Source of the DNA: Terriglobia bacterium
GTDB lineage: Bacteria; Acidobacteriota; Terriglobia; Terriglobales; Acidobacteriaceae
DNA length: 46,265 nt
Direction: 5' to 3'
NCBI GenBank assembly: GCA_020073565.1
Contig: JAIQEY010000044.1
Span: forward strand, 1 to 46,265
Shown: positions 1 to 7,515 of the stretch, piece by piece
Numbering within the stretch: the stretch's first letter is position 1
How the letters are laid out: each line of letters starts with the position of its first letter
The notes under the pieces: generated by a model
What the model was told of the DNA's origin: nothing
Database searches by the model: none
Seen by the model: only the letters and a program-made list of their open reading frames with translations
Program-made: the position numbers and the translations under genes

Positions 1-786
1 GGCATGTCGGTGCAGATCAACATGACCATTGCGCGCCACAATGCCGAGCAGTTGCCCCGCGTTCTGGAATTGGCGAAGACCATTGGGGCCGACGCTCTGC
101 ACACGTTCCTGCTGGTGCCGGTCGGATGCGGCGTTGACATTGCCGCCGACCAGATGGTTCCCCCGGAAGAGTACGAGCGCATGCTGCACTGGTTCTACGA
201 TCGTTCTCTCGAAGGCGGCATTGAGCTCAAAGCCACCTGCGCCCCGCATTATTTCCGCGTCGTGCGTCAACGCAGAGTTGCCGACCGCCGCGCCGCGGAA
301 GCGGCCGCTAAAGTTTCTCCCGCGCCCTCCCCCACTCACCCGGATGCGATTGGTCCAACCGACATGCTCATGCCCGGTGGCACCGGCATTTCATTAAAGC
401 CGCAAGGCCCTCCGCCTGGACATCACACTGGTCATCCCAGCGGACATCCCAGCGACATGAACGCGATGACGAAGGGGTGCCTTGCCGGGACCGGTGTCTG
501 TTTCATTTCGCATGAAGGCGAGGTTTATCCCTGCGGCTATCTGCCGGTGATCGCGGGCGATCTGCGCAAACAGCAATTCGCCGACATCTGGGCGAACGCC
601 ACCGTATTCAACGAACTGCGCGACACCGGAAACCTGAAAGGGAAGTGCGGCTGCTGCGAATTCCGCAATGTGTGCATGGGATGCCGCGCGCGCGCTTTTG
701 CCGCCACCGGCGACTACCTCGACCCCGAACCGTTCTGCGTGTACGAGCCCAAGTCCCCGCATCTGCGTGCCAAAGTGACGACCTAG
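1..786 (+). CDS. ahbD: AhbD/NirJ-like radical SAM-SPASM protein, 3' part
   Basis: The gene is cut by the left edge: the frame is open from base 1 and the radical SAM CxxxCxxC core must lie upstream. What remains is the C-terminal SPASM region. It has GVCFISHEGEVYPCGYLPV followed by CGCCEFRNVCMGCRARAFAATGDY, split here as CGCCEFRNVC and GCRARAFAATGDY, which is close to AhbD, the enzyme that decarboxylates Fe-coproporphyrin to haem, and to NirJ of haem d1 synthesis. These cysteines bind the auxiliary [4Fe-4S] cluster. An unusual linker rich in Pro, Gly and His (about residues 100-155) lies between the two halves. It ends in a GHHTGHPSGHPSD run encoded by a short tandem repeat near base 420-460. 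A strong terminator follows. AhbD versus another haem-type SPASM protein cannot be settled without the N-terminus. Confidence 0.78.
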   Translation, partial: GMSVQINMTIARHNAEQLPRVLELAKTIGADALHTFLLVPVGCGVDIAADQMVPPEEYERMLHWFYDRSLEGGIELKATCAPHYFRVVRQRRVADRRAAEAAAKVSPAPSPTHPDAIGPTDMLMPGGTGISLKPQGPPPGHHTGHPSGHPSDMNAMTKGCLAGTGVCFISHEGEVYPCGYLPVIAGDLRKQQFADIWANATVFNELRDTGNLKGKCGCCEFRNVCMGCRARAFAATGDYLDPEPFCVYEPKSPHLRAKVTT

Positions 787-815
787 GCAGACTGAGGATC
801 CTCCTGAGCAAGCGG

Positions 816-849
816 GGAAGAGCGGCAATGCGCTCTTCCTCGTTTTTTT
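816..849 (+). terminator. Rho-independent terminator after the radical SAM gene
   Basis: A 9-bp stem (ggaagagcg / cgctcttcc) with a 6-base loop is followed by a run of seven T. It lies 30 bases after the stop codon of the radical SAM gene. Confidence 0.85.
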
Positions 850-871
850 ATAAAGCGCCTCGCGTTCGCAC

Positions 872-908
872 AAAAAAACGCGCATGCCAAAGCTCAGCAT
901 GCACGCGC
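872..908 (-). terminator. Rho-independent terminator after the phosphofructokinase gene
   Basis: On the minus strand an imperfect GC-rich stem built on GCATGC / GCATGC with flanking CGCG is followed by seven T. It lies just past the phosphofructokinase stop and back-to-back with the plus-strand terminator. Confidence 0.7.
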
Positions 909-925
909 CCGATTCTGCCTGAATC

Positions 926-2002
926 TCACGAAACCTTGTCAGCCTTCTCCTCGAGTTTGTCCAGAATGCCGGTGGCAGCGTCGAGAATTTCCTGGTCCAC
1001 CTTGCGATTCGAGGCGATGGCCTCCGCCAGCGGGATGGAAATGATCTTGTTTCCACGCAGAGCCGCCATGTGGCCAAATTCTCCGCGATGGACCATGTCG
1101 ATCGCGCCCAACCCGTAGCGTGTCGCTAACACACGGTCGAAGGCACTCGGCGAACCCCCACGCTGGATGTGTCCCAGCACGACCGAGCGCGTCTCGAAAC
1201 CCGTGCGCTTCTCGATCTCACGCGCCAGCACCGAGCCGATGCCACCCAATCGCAGGTGTCCGAATTCGTCGCGGCCCACGTCCTGCAAAACCGGCGCCCC
1301 ATCGTGCATCTCGGCGCCGCCGGCGAACTTCGCGCCTTCCGCGGCAACCACGATGCTGAAGTAGCGTCCGCGAGCATGGCGCTGCCGGATCAGTTCCGCA
1401 ACTTGATCAATGTCGAAAGGAATCTCAGGCACGAGGATGACGTCGGCGCCGCCGCCAATGCCGCTATAGCAGGCAATCCAGCCTGAGTCGCGTCCCATGA
1501 CTTCGACCACGATGACGCGGTTGTGCGCTTCGGCCGTAGTGTGAACTCGGTCAATGGCGCTGGTCGCCACGTTGACCGCCGTGTCAAAGCCGAACGTGAA
1601 GTCGGTGCCGGCCAGATCGTTATCAATCGTCTTGGGCACGCCCACGACTTTCACGCCGTTGGCAAACAGTTTCTGTGCAACCGAAAGCGTGTCGTCGCCA
1701 CCGATGGCGATCAGCGCGTCGCAGTTGTGCTTCTTGAGATTCTCGGCACAGCGTTGCAGGCCATCGGCGTGCTTGGAAGGATTGGTGCGCGACGTGCGCA
1801 GGATAGTGCCACCACGCGGAAGGATGCCGCCCACGGTCGAAAGGTCCAGCGGCATGGTCTTGTCTTCCACCAGTCCGCGCCAGCCCTCCATGAATCCCAC
1901 AAACTCGTCACCGTAGTGAAATGCCCCCTTGCGCACGATCGCTCGAATCACCGCATTCAGACCGGGACAGTCGCCGCCGCCGGTCAATACGCCAATCTTC
2001 AT
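926..2002 (-). CDS. pfp: 6-phosphofructokinase with PPi-type active site
   Basis: The 358-residue protein is a PfkA-family phosphofructokinase that phosphorylates fructose 6-phosphate. It opens with MKIGVLTGGGDCPGLNAVIR, giving the nucleotide-loop GGGDCPG. The phosphate-donor loop reads GGDDT (101-105) and the catalytic loop PKTIDND (123-129), with MGRDSGWIA further on for sugar phosphate binding. In ATP enzymes the donor-loop residue 104 is Gly and the residue at 124 is usually Gly. Asp104 together with Lys124 is the pair associated with pyrophosphate-dependent enzymes, which work reversibly. The start is the ATG at 2002; an in-frame extension upstream to 2062 lacks family similarity. The gene diverges from cstA. 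Donor choice is inferred from residues only. Confidence 0.88.
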   Translation of the reverse strand: MKIGVLTGGGDCPGLNAVIRAIVRKGAFHYGDEFVGFMEGWRGLVEDKTMPLDLSTVGGILPRGGTILRTSRTNPSKHADGLQRCAENLKKHNCDALIAIGGDDTLSVAQKLFANGVKVVGVPKTIDNDLAGTDFTFGFDTAVNVATSAIDRVHTTAEAHNRVIVVEVMGRDSGWIACYSGIGGGADVILVPEIPFDIDQVAELIRQRHARGRYFSIVVAAEGAKFAGGAEMHDGAPVLQDVGRDEFGHLRLGGIGSVLAREIEKRTGFETRSVVLGHIQRGGSPSAFDRVLATRYGLGAIDMVHRGEFGHMAALRGNKIISIPLAEAIASNRKVDQEILDAATGILDKLEEKADKVS

Positions 2003-2190
2003 TGCACGATCCTCGTCAATAGATATTTGTCCGCACCCGCGGCGCATCGAGCCCGCCAGCATGCATGAAGAGATGGGTCGGAACCAATAAGATTATCATT
2101 TTCTGGTCCCCGCGATTGGCTGCACCGACTTTGCCGGTTGCACTGGCACCGGCTTTTCGCCAAAATACTCGCCACCGGACTACGAACCCC

Positions 2191-4227
2191 ATGCCCAAAA
2201 TCTTCCGAACCCTTCTCTGGGTCGTCGTCAGCCTGCTCGGAGCGCTGGCGCTGGCCACCATCGCCCTGCACCGCGGCGAGCAGATCAATGCCATGTGGCT
2301 GGTGGTGGCCGCGGTCGCGACTTATGCCGTCGGATACCGCTTCTACAGCAAATTCATTTCCGCCAAACTGCTGGCGGTCGATCCCCTGCGCGCCACGCCC
2401 GCCGAACGCCTTGACAACGGCCGCGACTTCGTTCCCACCAACAAGTGGGTGGTCTTCGGACATCACTTCGCCGCCATCGCCGGCCCCGGCCCACTCGTCG
2501 GCCCCGTGCTGGCCGCGCAATTCGGCTACTTGCCCGGCACGCTGTGGATCATTGCAGGCGCTGTGCTCGGCGGTTGCGTGCAGGATTTCGTGATCCTGCT
2601 CTTTTCCGTGCGCCGCGACGGCAAGTCGCTCACGGAAATGGCGAAGACCGAAATCGGACGCCTGGGTGGATTCGTAGCCTATGTCGCCGTCATCAGCATT
2701 ATCGTCATCTTGCTCGGCGCTACCGCCCTGATCGTGGTCAATGCGCTGAAGTCGAGCCCGTGGGGAGCGTTCACCATCGCCATGACCATGCCCATCGCCG
2801 TGCTCATGGGCCTGTATCTGCGGCGTATCCGCCCCGGCAAAGTGCTCGAAACTTCGCTCGTCGGTTTCGTCCTGGTCCTGGCCGCCATCTTCGGCGGACA
2901 GTGGGTTTCGCAAACCCCTTCCTGGGCTGCAGTCTTCACGCTGACCGCGCCCACGCTCGCCATTCTGATCATCCTCTACGGATTCGCGGCGTCCGCATTG
3001 CCGGTCTGGTTGCTGCTCGCGCCGCGCGACTACCTGAGCACCTTCGTGAAACTCGGCACCATTTCGCTGCTCGCCATCGGAATCGTACTGCTGCGCCCGT
3101 CGCTCCACATGCCGCCCCTGACCCGTTTTGCCGACGGTAGCGGCCCCGTGTTCGCGGGGAGGATTTTTCCCTTCGCCTTCATCACCATTGCCTGCGGTGC
3201 GGTCAGCGGATTTCACTCGTTGATTTCGAGCGGCACCACGCCCAAACTGATCCGCCGCGAGACAGAGACGCGCATGGTGGGATATGGCGGCATGATGGCC
3301 GAATCCATGGTGGCCATCATGGCGATGATTGCCGCGTCGGTGCTTCAACCGGGCGTGTATTTCGCCGTGAACAGTCCGGCGGGCATCGTCGGCCAAGCCC
3401 CAGACGCGGCCGCCTCCACCATCAACGCGTGGGGATTCCCCGTCACCGCGGCCCAGATGGCCTCGCTCGCGCACGCCGTCGGCGAGCAGACACTGTTCAA
3501 CCGTACCGGTGGCGCACCCGCCTTCGCCGTCGGTATGGCGAGCATCTTCTCAAACACCTTGGGCGGAGAAGCCGTGATGGCGCTCTGGTATCACTTCGCC
3601 ATCATGTTTGAGGCGCTCTTCATCCTGACGATTCTTGATGCCGGCACGCGCGTCGGCCGCTTCATGTTGCAGGACGCGCTCGGCCACATATGGAAGCCCA
3701 TCGGCCGCACCAGTTGGTATCCGTCGATTCTGTTTACGAGCGGCCTTATTGTCGCCATGTGGGGATATTTTCTCTGGCAAGGCGTCAAAGATCCGTTGGG
3801 CGGAATCAATTCGCTCTGGCCGCTTTTCGGAATTTGCAACCAGTTGCTGGCTACGGTCGCGCTCTGCGTTGCCACGACCATCATCGTGAAAATGGGAAGG
3901 GTGCGCTACGTGCTGGTCACCATGATCCCCTTAGTGTGGCTGGTGGCCGTGACGTTCACGGCCTCCTATCACAAGATTCTCGATCCCAACCCGCGCATTG
4001 GATTTCTCGCCCATGCCCGTCAACTCACCGCCGCCGGAGCGAACGCCCGCCTGATCTTCAACGACCGTCTCGACGCGGCCGTGACCGGAGTGCTGGTCGT
4101 GATGGTGGCGATGATCCTGATCGAGTCGGGGCTGGAGTGGGCGCGCGTTATCTCAGGAAACAAAACGGCCGAAGTAAAAGAAGTGCCGTTCGTAAAGACG
4201 CAACTGGCACTGGAGGAGAGAGGATGA
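2191..4227 (+). CDS. cstA: CstA-family carbon starvation / peptide-pyruvate transporter
   Basis: The protein has 678 residues from the ATG at 2191, or 720 from an ATG at 2065 whose extra residues look non-coding. It is a many-spanning inner-membrane protein of the CstA family, which imports peptides or pyruvate in starved cells. Family marks include the N-terminal YAVGYRFYSKFI, the conserved DGRDFVPTNKWVVFGHHFAA type segment (here NGRDFVPTNKWVVFGHHFA), GPLVGPVLAAQFGYLPG, and SGTTPKLI near the middle. The C-terminal part with further membrane spans is complete. The stop overlaps the ATG of the following ybdD by four bases (ATGA), so translation of the pair is probably coupled. The divergent neighbour is the phosphofructokinase gene. 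Confidence 0.93.
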   Translation: MPKIFRTLLWVVVSLLGALALATIALHRGEQINAMWLVVAAVATYAVGYRFYSKFISAKLLAVDPLRATPAERLDNGRDFVPTNKWVVFGHHFAAIAGPGPLVGPVLAAQFGYLPGTLWIIAGAVLGGCVQDFVILLFSVRRDGKSLTEMAKTEIGRLGGFVAYVAVISIIVILLGATALIVVNALKSSPWGAFTIAMTMPIAVLMGLYLRRIRPGKVLETSLVGFVLVLAAIFGGQWVSQTPSWAAVFTLTAPTLAILIILYGFAASALPVWLLLAPRDYLSTFVKLGTISLLAIGIVLLRPSLHMPPLTRFADGSGPVFAGRIFPFAFITIACGAVSGFHSLISSGTTPKLIRRETETRMVGYGGMMAESMVAIMAMIAASVLQPGVYFAVNSPAGIVGQAPDAAASTINAWGFPVTAAQMASLAHAVGEQTLFNRTGGAPAFAVGMASIFSNTLGGEAVMALWYHFAIMFEALFILTILDAGTRVGRFMLQDALGHIWKPIGRTSWYPSILFTSGLIVAMWGYFLWQGVKDPLGGINSLWPLFGICNQLLATVALCVATTIIVKMGRVRYVLVTMIPLVWLVAVTFTASYHKILDPNPRIGFLAHARQLTAAGANARLIFNDRLDAAVTGVLVVMVAMILIESGLEWARVISGNKTAEVKEVPFVKTQLALEERG

Positions 4228-4511
4228 GTCGGTTCCGCGCATCTCTCGGGACCTGTCATCCTGAGCGGAGCGGGATGCCCGCGAAGCGGGCATCCCGCGT
4301 AGTCGAAGGACCCCTACATTCGATCCGCAGCCTGTGGGAGCGGATGATTGCAGCACGCAGACTCGCGACGGCCACCCTCCGAGAGATCTTCGACGAATCC
4401 GCCTACGACCGCTTTCTGGAGCGGCAACACTTGGTTTCGAGCGCTGGTGCGTATGCTTCTTTCTGCCGCGATCAGGAACAAAGCAAGGCGCGGCGTCCGC
4501 GGTGCTGTTGA
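4224..4511 (+). CDS. ybdD: YbdD/YjiX (DUF466) small protein with in-frame palindrome
   Basis: This 95-residue product follows cstA with an ATGA overlap, as ybdD follows cstA in enterobacteria. Residues 37-95 match the DUF466 pattern: basic N-terminal helix, FDESAYDRFLERQH, ASFCRDQEQ and a terminal CC before the stop. The family usually has about 60-70 residues. The excess lies in residues 11-32 (CHPERSGMPAKRASRVVEGP and two more), which are encoded entirely by a dispersed palindromic repeat (4254-4317). A downstream ATG at 4344 would give 56 residues without the repeat, but no good ribosome site precedes it, while the overlap with cstA favours 4224. Function in the family is linked to CstA/BtsT pyruvate-peptide transport; the mechanism is unknown. 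Confidence 0.82.
   Translation: MSRFRASLGTCHPERSGMPAKRASRVVEGPLHSIRSLWERMIAARRLATATLREIFDESAYDRFLERQHLVSSAGAYASFCRDQEQSKARRPRCC
4254..4317 (+). repeat. Dispersed palindromic repeat, family A, copy 1
   Basis: The unit begins TGTCATCCTGAGCGGAGC and ends GTAGTCGAAGGACCCCTAC, around a perfect 11-bp stem (gggatgcccgc / gcgggcatccc, 3-base loop). The same ends recur inverted at 17293-17358 with a different central stem. This copy lies inside ybdD in an open frame. Confidence 0.88.
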
Positions 4512-4562
4512 TTCCAGACCTGGGGCTATAATCCGTTTAAGTCACCAAGAGGAGGGCCGAGT

Positions 4563-4904
4563 ATGAAGACTCTAGGCCTCTGCTCCGTATTGCTGTTCGC
4601 GTTAGCGTCGATCGCTCCCGCTCAGGTTTCCTCTGAGGACGCGTCGCGCGCTCCCATCCTCAATCCCGACAAAGATGAATTTCAACAATGGCTGGCCCAT
4701 GCCAGCACGCCGGGGCGGACAATCGACGATGTTCGTGCGAGCACTTGGTCCGCAGAGGGCGATTCGTTTTGCGCCTTCATGCGTACTTATCGCGTGAAGA
4801 GGGAGCACCGCGGCTCCGACGTCGCCCACTTGGCCGGTTACACCAAGTGTGTTCCCACCAAGCGATTCGAAATGAAGAGCGCGGTATTGCAATCAACTCC
4901 CTAG
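4563..4904 (+). CDS. Small exported protein of unknown function
   Basis: The 113-residue product begins MKTLGLCSVLLFALASIAPA-Q, a clean signal peptide probably cut after APA. The mature part (about 90 residues) has two cysteines, in DSFCAFMRTYRV and YTKCVP, which could form one disulfide in the periplasm. A good ribosome site (aagaggagg) lies 8 bases before the ATG at 4563. I do not recognise the family. It sits between ybdD and the selenoprotein candidate, which runs the other way and ends 28 bases beyond. Confidence 0.75.
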   Translation: MKTLGLCSVLLFALASIAPAQVSSEDASRAPILNPDKDEFQQWLAHASTPGRTIDDVRASTWSAEGDSFCAFMRTYRVKREHRGSDVAHLAGYTKCVPTKRFEMKSAVLQSTP

Positions 4905-4932
4905 TAGGAGGTGATGCGGCCCCCCGCTCCGG

Positions 4933-5538
4933 TCACGCCCGCCTCGCGTGTTCTCCGTCCGCTGGGCGCACGGGCAACGCACACACACTGCCCTCGGAGA
5001 AATTCTCTGACTCGGCCCCGAACGCATGATTGAAGCGGGCCCGGTAATTCTCCCACGCGATGGTTGCCGTCAATTCAACCAGCTGTGCGGCGGTGAACTG
5101 TGCGCGCAGTTTGTCGAAGAGCGCTTCCGGTACTTCAACCGGAGTCTGAGTCATGTGATCGGCGTAGTTCAAAACGAGTTTCTCCAGATCCGAAAACAGC
5201 CCATTTACCCGGTAGTTCTGCAGGGCTGCGATCTTTTCTGGTGAGATCCCGATTTCTCTGCTGACCGCAGAGCCAATGTCGATTCAAAATGGACAGCCCA
5301 CCAGCGTTGCCACCCGCACTTCCGCCAGGTGTTTGAGCCCTGCGTCCATCAGCGAGCTTCCCCCTAACGATTGCTCCATCTGTCCGTAGCCCCACAAGAT
5401 TCTCGAGTGATGAGCCGTGACCTGCACGGGGGCGACGATGTGTCCCAGCTTGCGCTTTGTCATGCCATAGACGATTCGAGTCAACAACCCACTCAGCCAG
5501 CCCTGACGTATGGGGTCAGCTCCTGCGATACGTGCCAT
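4933..5538 (-). CDS. AhpD/carboxymuconolactone-decarboxylase-like selenoprotein candidate (UGA85 = Sec)
   Basis: Read through one TGA (5284-5286), this is a 201-residue protein of the CMD/AhpD peroxidase-like family. The start is the ATG at 5538, 8 bases after AGGAGGT; a GTG at 5547 abuts that site and is unlikely. Before the TGA the frame reads VATLVGCPF, after it IDIGSAVSREIGIS. Relatives have a CxxC redox pair here, so the TGA falls exactly on the second, catalytic cysteine, giving CPFU. Downstream the homology continues without change of frame: EKLVLNYADHMTQTPVEVP, then AQLVELTATIAWENYRARFN with the family's helix and an NHAFG end. A hairpin with a GGUCA loop starts 11 bases after the UGA. 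A nonsense-mutated pseudogene is the alternative, but one substitution at precisely the Sec position plus a hairpin argues against it. Confidence 0.82.
5256..5286 (-). promoter_or_regulatory. Putative bacterial SECIS element
   Basis: Minus-strand RNA after the UGA: 11-base spacer, then stem CUCUGC / GCAGAG (6 perfect pairs) closing the loop GGUCA. The loop begins 17 bases after the UGA. An AUU/AAU and an AUC/GAU pairing can extend the stem towards the UGA. Known bacterial SECIS elements carry a small G-rich apical loop (GGUC in E. coli fdhF) at about this distance, and SelB binds it. Confidence 0.72.
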
Positions 5539-5613
5539 CTGGTGCACCTCCTAAGCATTTAGATCAAATCGCAGCTACAAAGATGCACGGCCCGCGCTAA
5601 ACTGCAAGCAAGC

Positions 5614-6114
5614 ATGCGCGTCCTGGGAATCGATTGCGGTACGGAATACACCGGATACGGCGTGGTCGAGTTGCTCGCCGATGATCGGCTTGTCTGCATC
5701 GCGTGCGGCGCAATCAAAGTGCCGGCCTACGATCCGATGCCTGTCCGCTTGTCGCGCATCTCGATCCGATTACAGGAACTCATCGCTGAGCACCGCCCTG
5801 AGCGAGTGGCGATCGAAGATGTGTTTTACGCAGTCAACGTGAAGTCGGCGTTGAAACTTGGTCAGGTGCGCGGAGTGGCCATGCTGGCGGCCGCAACCGC
5901 CGGCCTCGACGTGGCCGAATACTCGCCCCTTTCGATCAAGTCCGCCGTCGTCGGATACGGCAAGGCGGAAAAACACCAGGTGCAGCAGATGGTGACGCGC
6001 CTTCTGAAACTCGACCAAGTCCCCGAACCGGCCGACGCCGCCGATGCCCTCGCTATTGCCATCTGCCATCTCCACACGGCTGCCACCCGGGAGCGTCAGG
6101 GCGTCACTCGTTGA
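5614..6114 (+). CDS. ruvC: Holliday junction resolvase RuvC
   Basis: The 166-residue protein is a RuvC endonuclease, which cuts Holliday junctions during recombinational repair together with RuvAB. The RNase H-like fold and the four acidic metal ligands are visible: Asp7 in GIDCGTEYTG, Glu68 in VAIEDVFYA, and Asp141/Asp144 in DAADALAIAICH. Length is normal for the family. The ribosome site is weak (gcaagcaagc before the ATG at 5614). The ruvA and ruvB genes are not in the window. A palindrome of the gggcg/cgccc type follows the stop at 6132. Confidence 0.95.
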   Translation: MRVLGIDCGTEYTGYGVVELLADDRLVCIACGAIKVPAYDPMPVRLSRISIRLQELIAEHRPERVAIEDVFYAVNVKSALKLGQVRGVAMLAAATAGLDVAEYSPLSIKSAVVGYGKAEKHQVQQMVTRLLKLDQVPEPADAADALAIAICHLHTAATRERQGVTR

Positions 6115-6131
6115 AAGCCAAGAAATGGAGC

Positions 6132-6151
6132 GACGGGCGCCCTCGCCCGTC
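6132..6151 (+). repeat. Short palindrome gacgggcg-ccct-cgcccgtc
   Basis: Perfect 8-bp stem with a 4-base loop, 18 bases after the ruvC stop. Its core (gggcg-cct-cgccc) recurs at 6893-6913. There is no T run, so a terminator role is doubtful. If the next gene started at 6111 the palindrome would be translated as SDGRPRPSH. Confidence 0.6.
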
Positions 6152-6209
6152 ACACACTCTGAGCCATCTTGACACTTCGCGCCGCCATCCCCAATCATGG
6201 CAGCAGGCC

Positions 6210-6863
6210 ATGCTGCCGACATTTCAGCTTCCCTGTTTCGTTCTTCTGGCCGGGCTCGCGTTTTCACAACCTCCAGACCCGCCGGTCATCACCTTCACGC
6301 TCGATTTTCCCGGATCCCAACCCGAACATTACTCTCTGCGCGTTCAATCCGACGGCGCGGCGCACTACGAATCGAGCGGAAAGATCTCTTCCGATTCTGA
6401 CGAAACCGACAGCTTCGATCTGGACTTCACCGCCTCGCCCGCGATCCGGCAGAAGATTTTCGAGTTGGCGGCGAAGGCAGACTATTTCCAGAAGGACCTG
6501 GATTCTCATCACAAGAACATCGCCTTCACCGGCAAGAAAACGCTCTGCTACAAAGACGGGAAGCGCAGCGGTGAGTCCACCTACAACTATTCATCGCAAC
6601 CGGCGGCGCAGGAACTGACCAGCCTTTTTCAAAACCTGTCGGTCACCCTCGAGTTCGGGCACCGGTTGCACTACGATCATCGTTACCAGAAGCTGGCACT
6701 CGACGACGAACTGAAGCACATGGAAGAAATGGCGCGCTCCAGTCCGATGATTGAGTTGACAGCGATCGCCCCTATCCTCCAACACATCATCGGCGACGCC
6801 ACCGTCATCAATGTCAGCCGAGCCCGCGCACAACGCCTGCTAGAACGCGCCGGCATTCACTGA
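6210..6863 (+). CDS. Exported protein of unknown function
   Basis: From the ATG at 6210 the product has 217 residues and opens MLPTFQLPCFVLLAGLAFSQ, a signal peptide probably cut near AFS. The frame is open back to 6111, but those 33 residues are encoded partly by a palindromic repeat, so the later start is preferred. The mature part is charged, with FTLDFPGSQPEHYSLRVQSDG and the pattern KADYFQKDLDSHHKN, and ends in a helical LQHIIGDATVINVSRARAQR. It resembles uncharacterised exported Acidobacteriota proteins with a beta-rich N-terminal half; no function is proposed. Confidence 0.72.
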   Translation: MLPTFQLPCFVLLAGLAFSQPPDPPVITFTLDFPGSQPEHYSLRVQSDGAAHYESSGKISSDSDETDSFDLDFTASPAIRQKIFELAAKADYFQKDLDSHHKNIAFTGKKTLCYKDGKRSGESTYNYSSQPAAQELTSLFQNLSVTLEFGHRLHYDHRYQKLALDDELKHMEEMARSSPMIELTAIAPILQHIIGDATVINVSRARAQRLLERAGIH

Positions 6864-6866
6864 TGG

Positions 6867-6913
6867 GTAGCGCCGGCACCTTGCCGGCTGTCCCGAGGGC
6901 GCCTCGCCCTCGG
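6867..6913 (+). repeat. Tandem pair of palindromes, family C copy 1
   Basis: First unit gtagcgccggcaccttgccg (continuing gctgtc, 6867-6892); second a 9-bp palindrome ccgagggcg-cct-cgccctcgg (6893-6913). The first unit recurs, inverted and with one mismatch, at 16124-16149. Confidence 0.8.
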
Positions 6914-6963
6914 TTGCGGCGGGCGTGCTGAAAAACGATCAATGCACTTCGGAGAAGACTGTC

Positions 6964-7515
6964 ATGAACGCACTCGAAGCAAAGCGCCGATCCTTTCTGT
7001 TCGGCTTGGGGGGCCTCGGCATAACCCAAGTATTGCTGCAAGGCATGACCCAGGCACAGACCGCGGCGTCACAGGGATATGTGCTGGGCGCCACTGAAGG
7101 CGAACATCTCGTTCATTTTCGCGACCATGGCAACATCTTTATCAAGGTTGGCTCAGCCACAGGCTCCGACCATCTCGCCTTGGGGACCCAGCAAGTGACA
7201 GTCGGTGCAGGCATTCCGATCCACCGACACTTCCAGATGGACGAAGCCTTCTACGTTCTGGAAGGTAGTGGAATTTTCATACTGAACGACACACGTCACT
7301 CTTTCGAGAAGGGCGGAACGATATTCATCCCCAAAAACTCTTGGCATGGGTTTGCGAATCCCGATCACGAACTGCTTCTACTCTGGACTATGTCGCCTGC
7401 TGGCCTGGACGGCTTTTTCCGTGACACCTGCAATCCGCCCGGCGTACCGCCAAAGCAGTTCACTCGGGAGCAGATTAATGAGATTGCCCGCAAATATGCG
7501 ACGGAATTCAGATAA
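6964..7515 (+). CDS. Tat-exported cupin-domain protein
   Basis: From the ATG at 6964 the product has 184 residues. The N-terminus EAKRRSFLFGLGGLG carries RRSFL, matching the twin-arginine export motif, and is followed by a hydrophobic stretch. The mature part is a single cupin: motif 1 GIPIHRHFQMDEAFYVLEG supplies two His and one Glu metal ligands, and motif 2 GGTIFIPKNSWHGFAN the third His. Small Tat-exported cupins typically bind a metal and carry out oxygenation or isomerisation, but the substrate cannot be told. The open frame extends to 6925 without a better start. Confidence 0.82.
   Translation: MNALEAKRRSFLFGLGGLGITQVLLQGMTQAQTAASQGYVLGATEGEHLVHFRDHGNIFIKVGSATGSDHLALGTQQVTVGAGIPIHRHFQMDEAFYVLEGSGIFILNDTRHSFEKGGTIFIPKNSWHGFANPDHELLLLWTMSPAGLDGFFRDTCNPPGVPPKQFTREQINEIARKYATEFR

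Noticed and set aside
1999..3474. Minus-strand 491-residue frame opposite cstA
   Set aside because: Composition (Gly, His, Gln, Arg, Asp) is that of a shadow of a high-GC membrane protein gene; cstA on the other strand is clear.
3690..4223. Long plus-strand frame leading into ybdD
   Set aside because: It lies wholly inside cstA in another frame; the ATGA overlap gives the start.
4933..5538. Reading the gene as two separate genes or a pseudogene
   Set aside because: Same frame on both sides of a single TGA, TGA at the expected second Cys of CxxC, and a SECIS-like hairpin; a decayed gene would rarely show all three.
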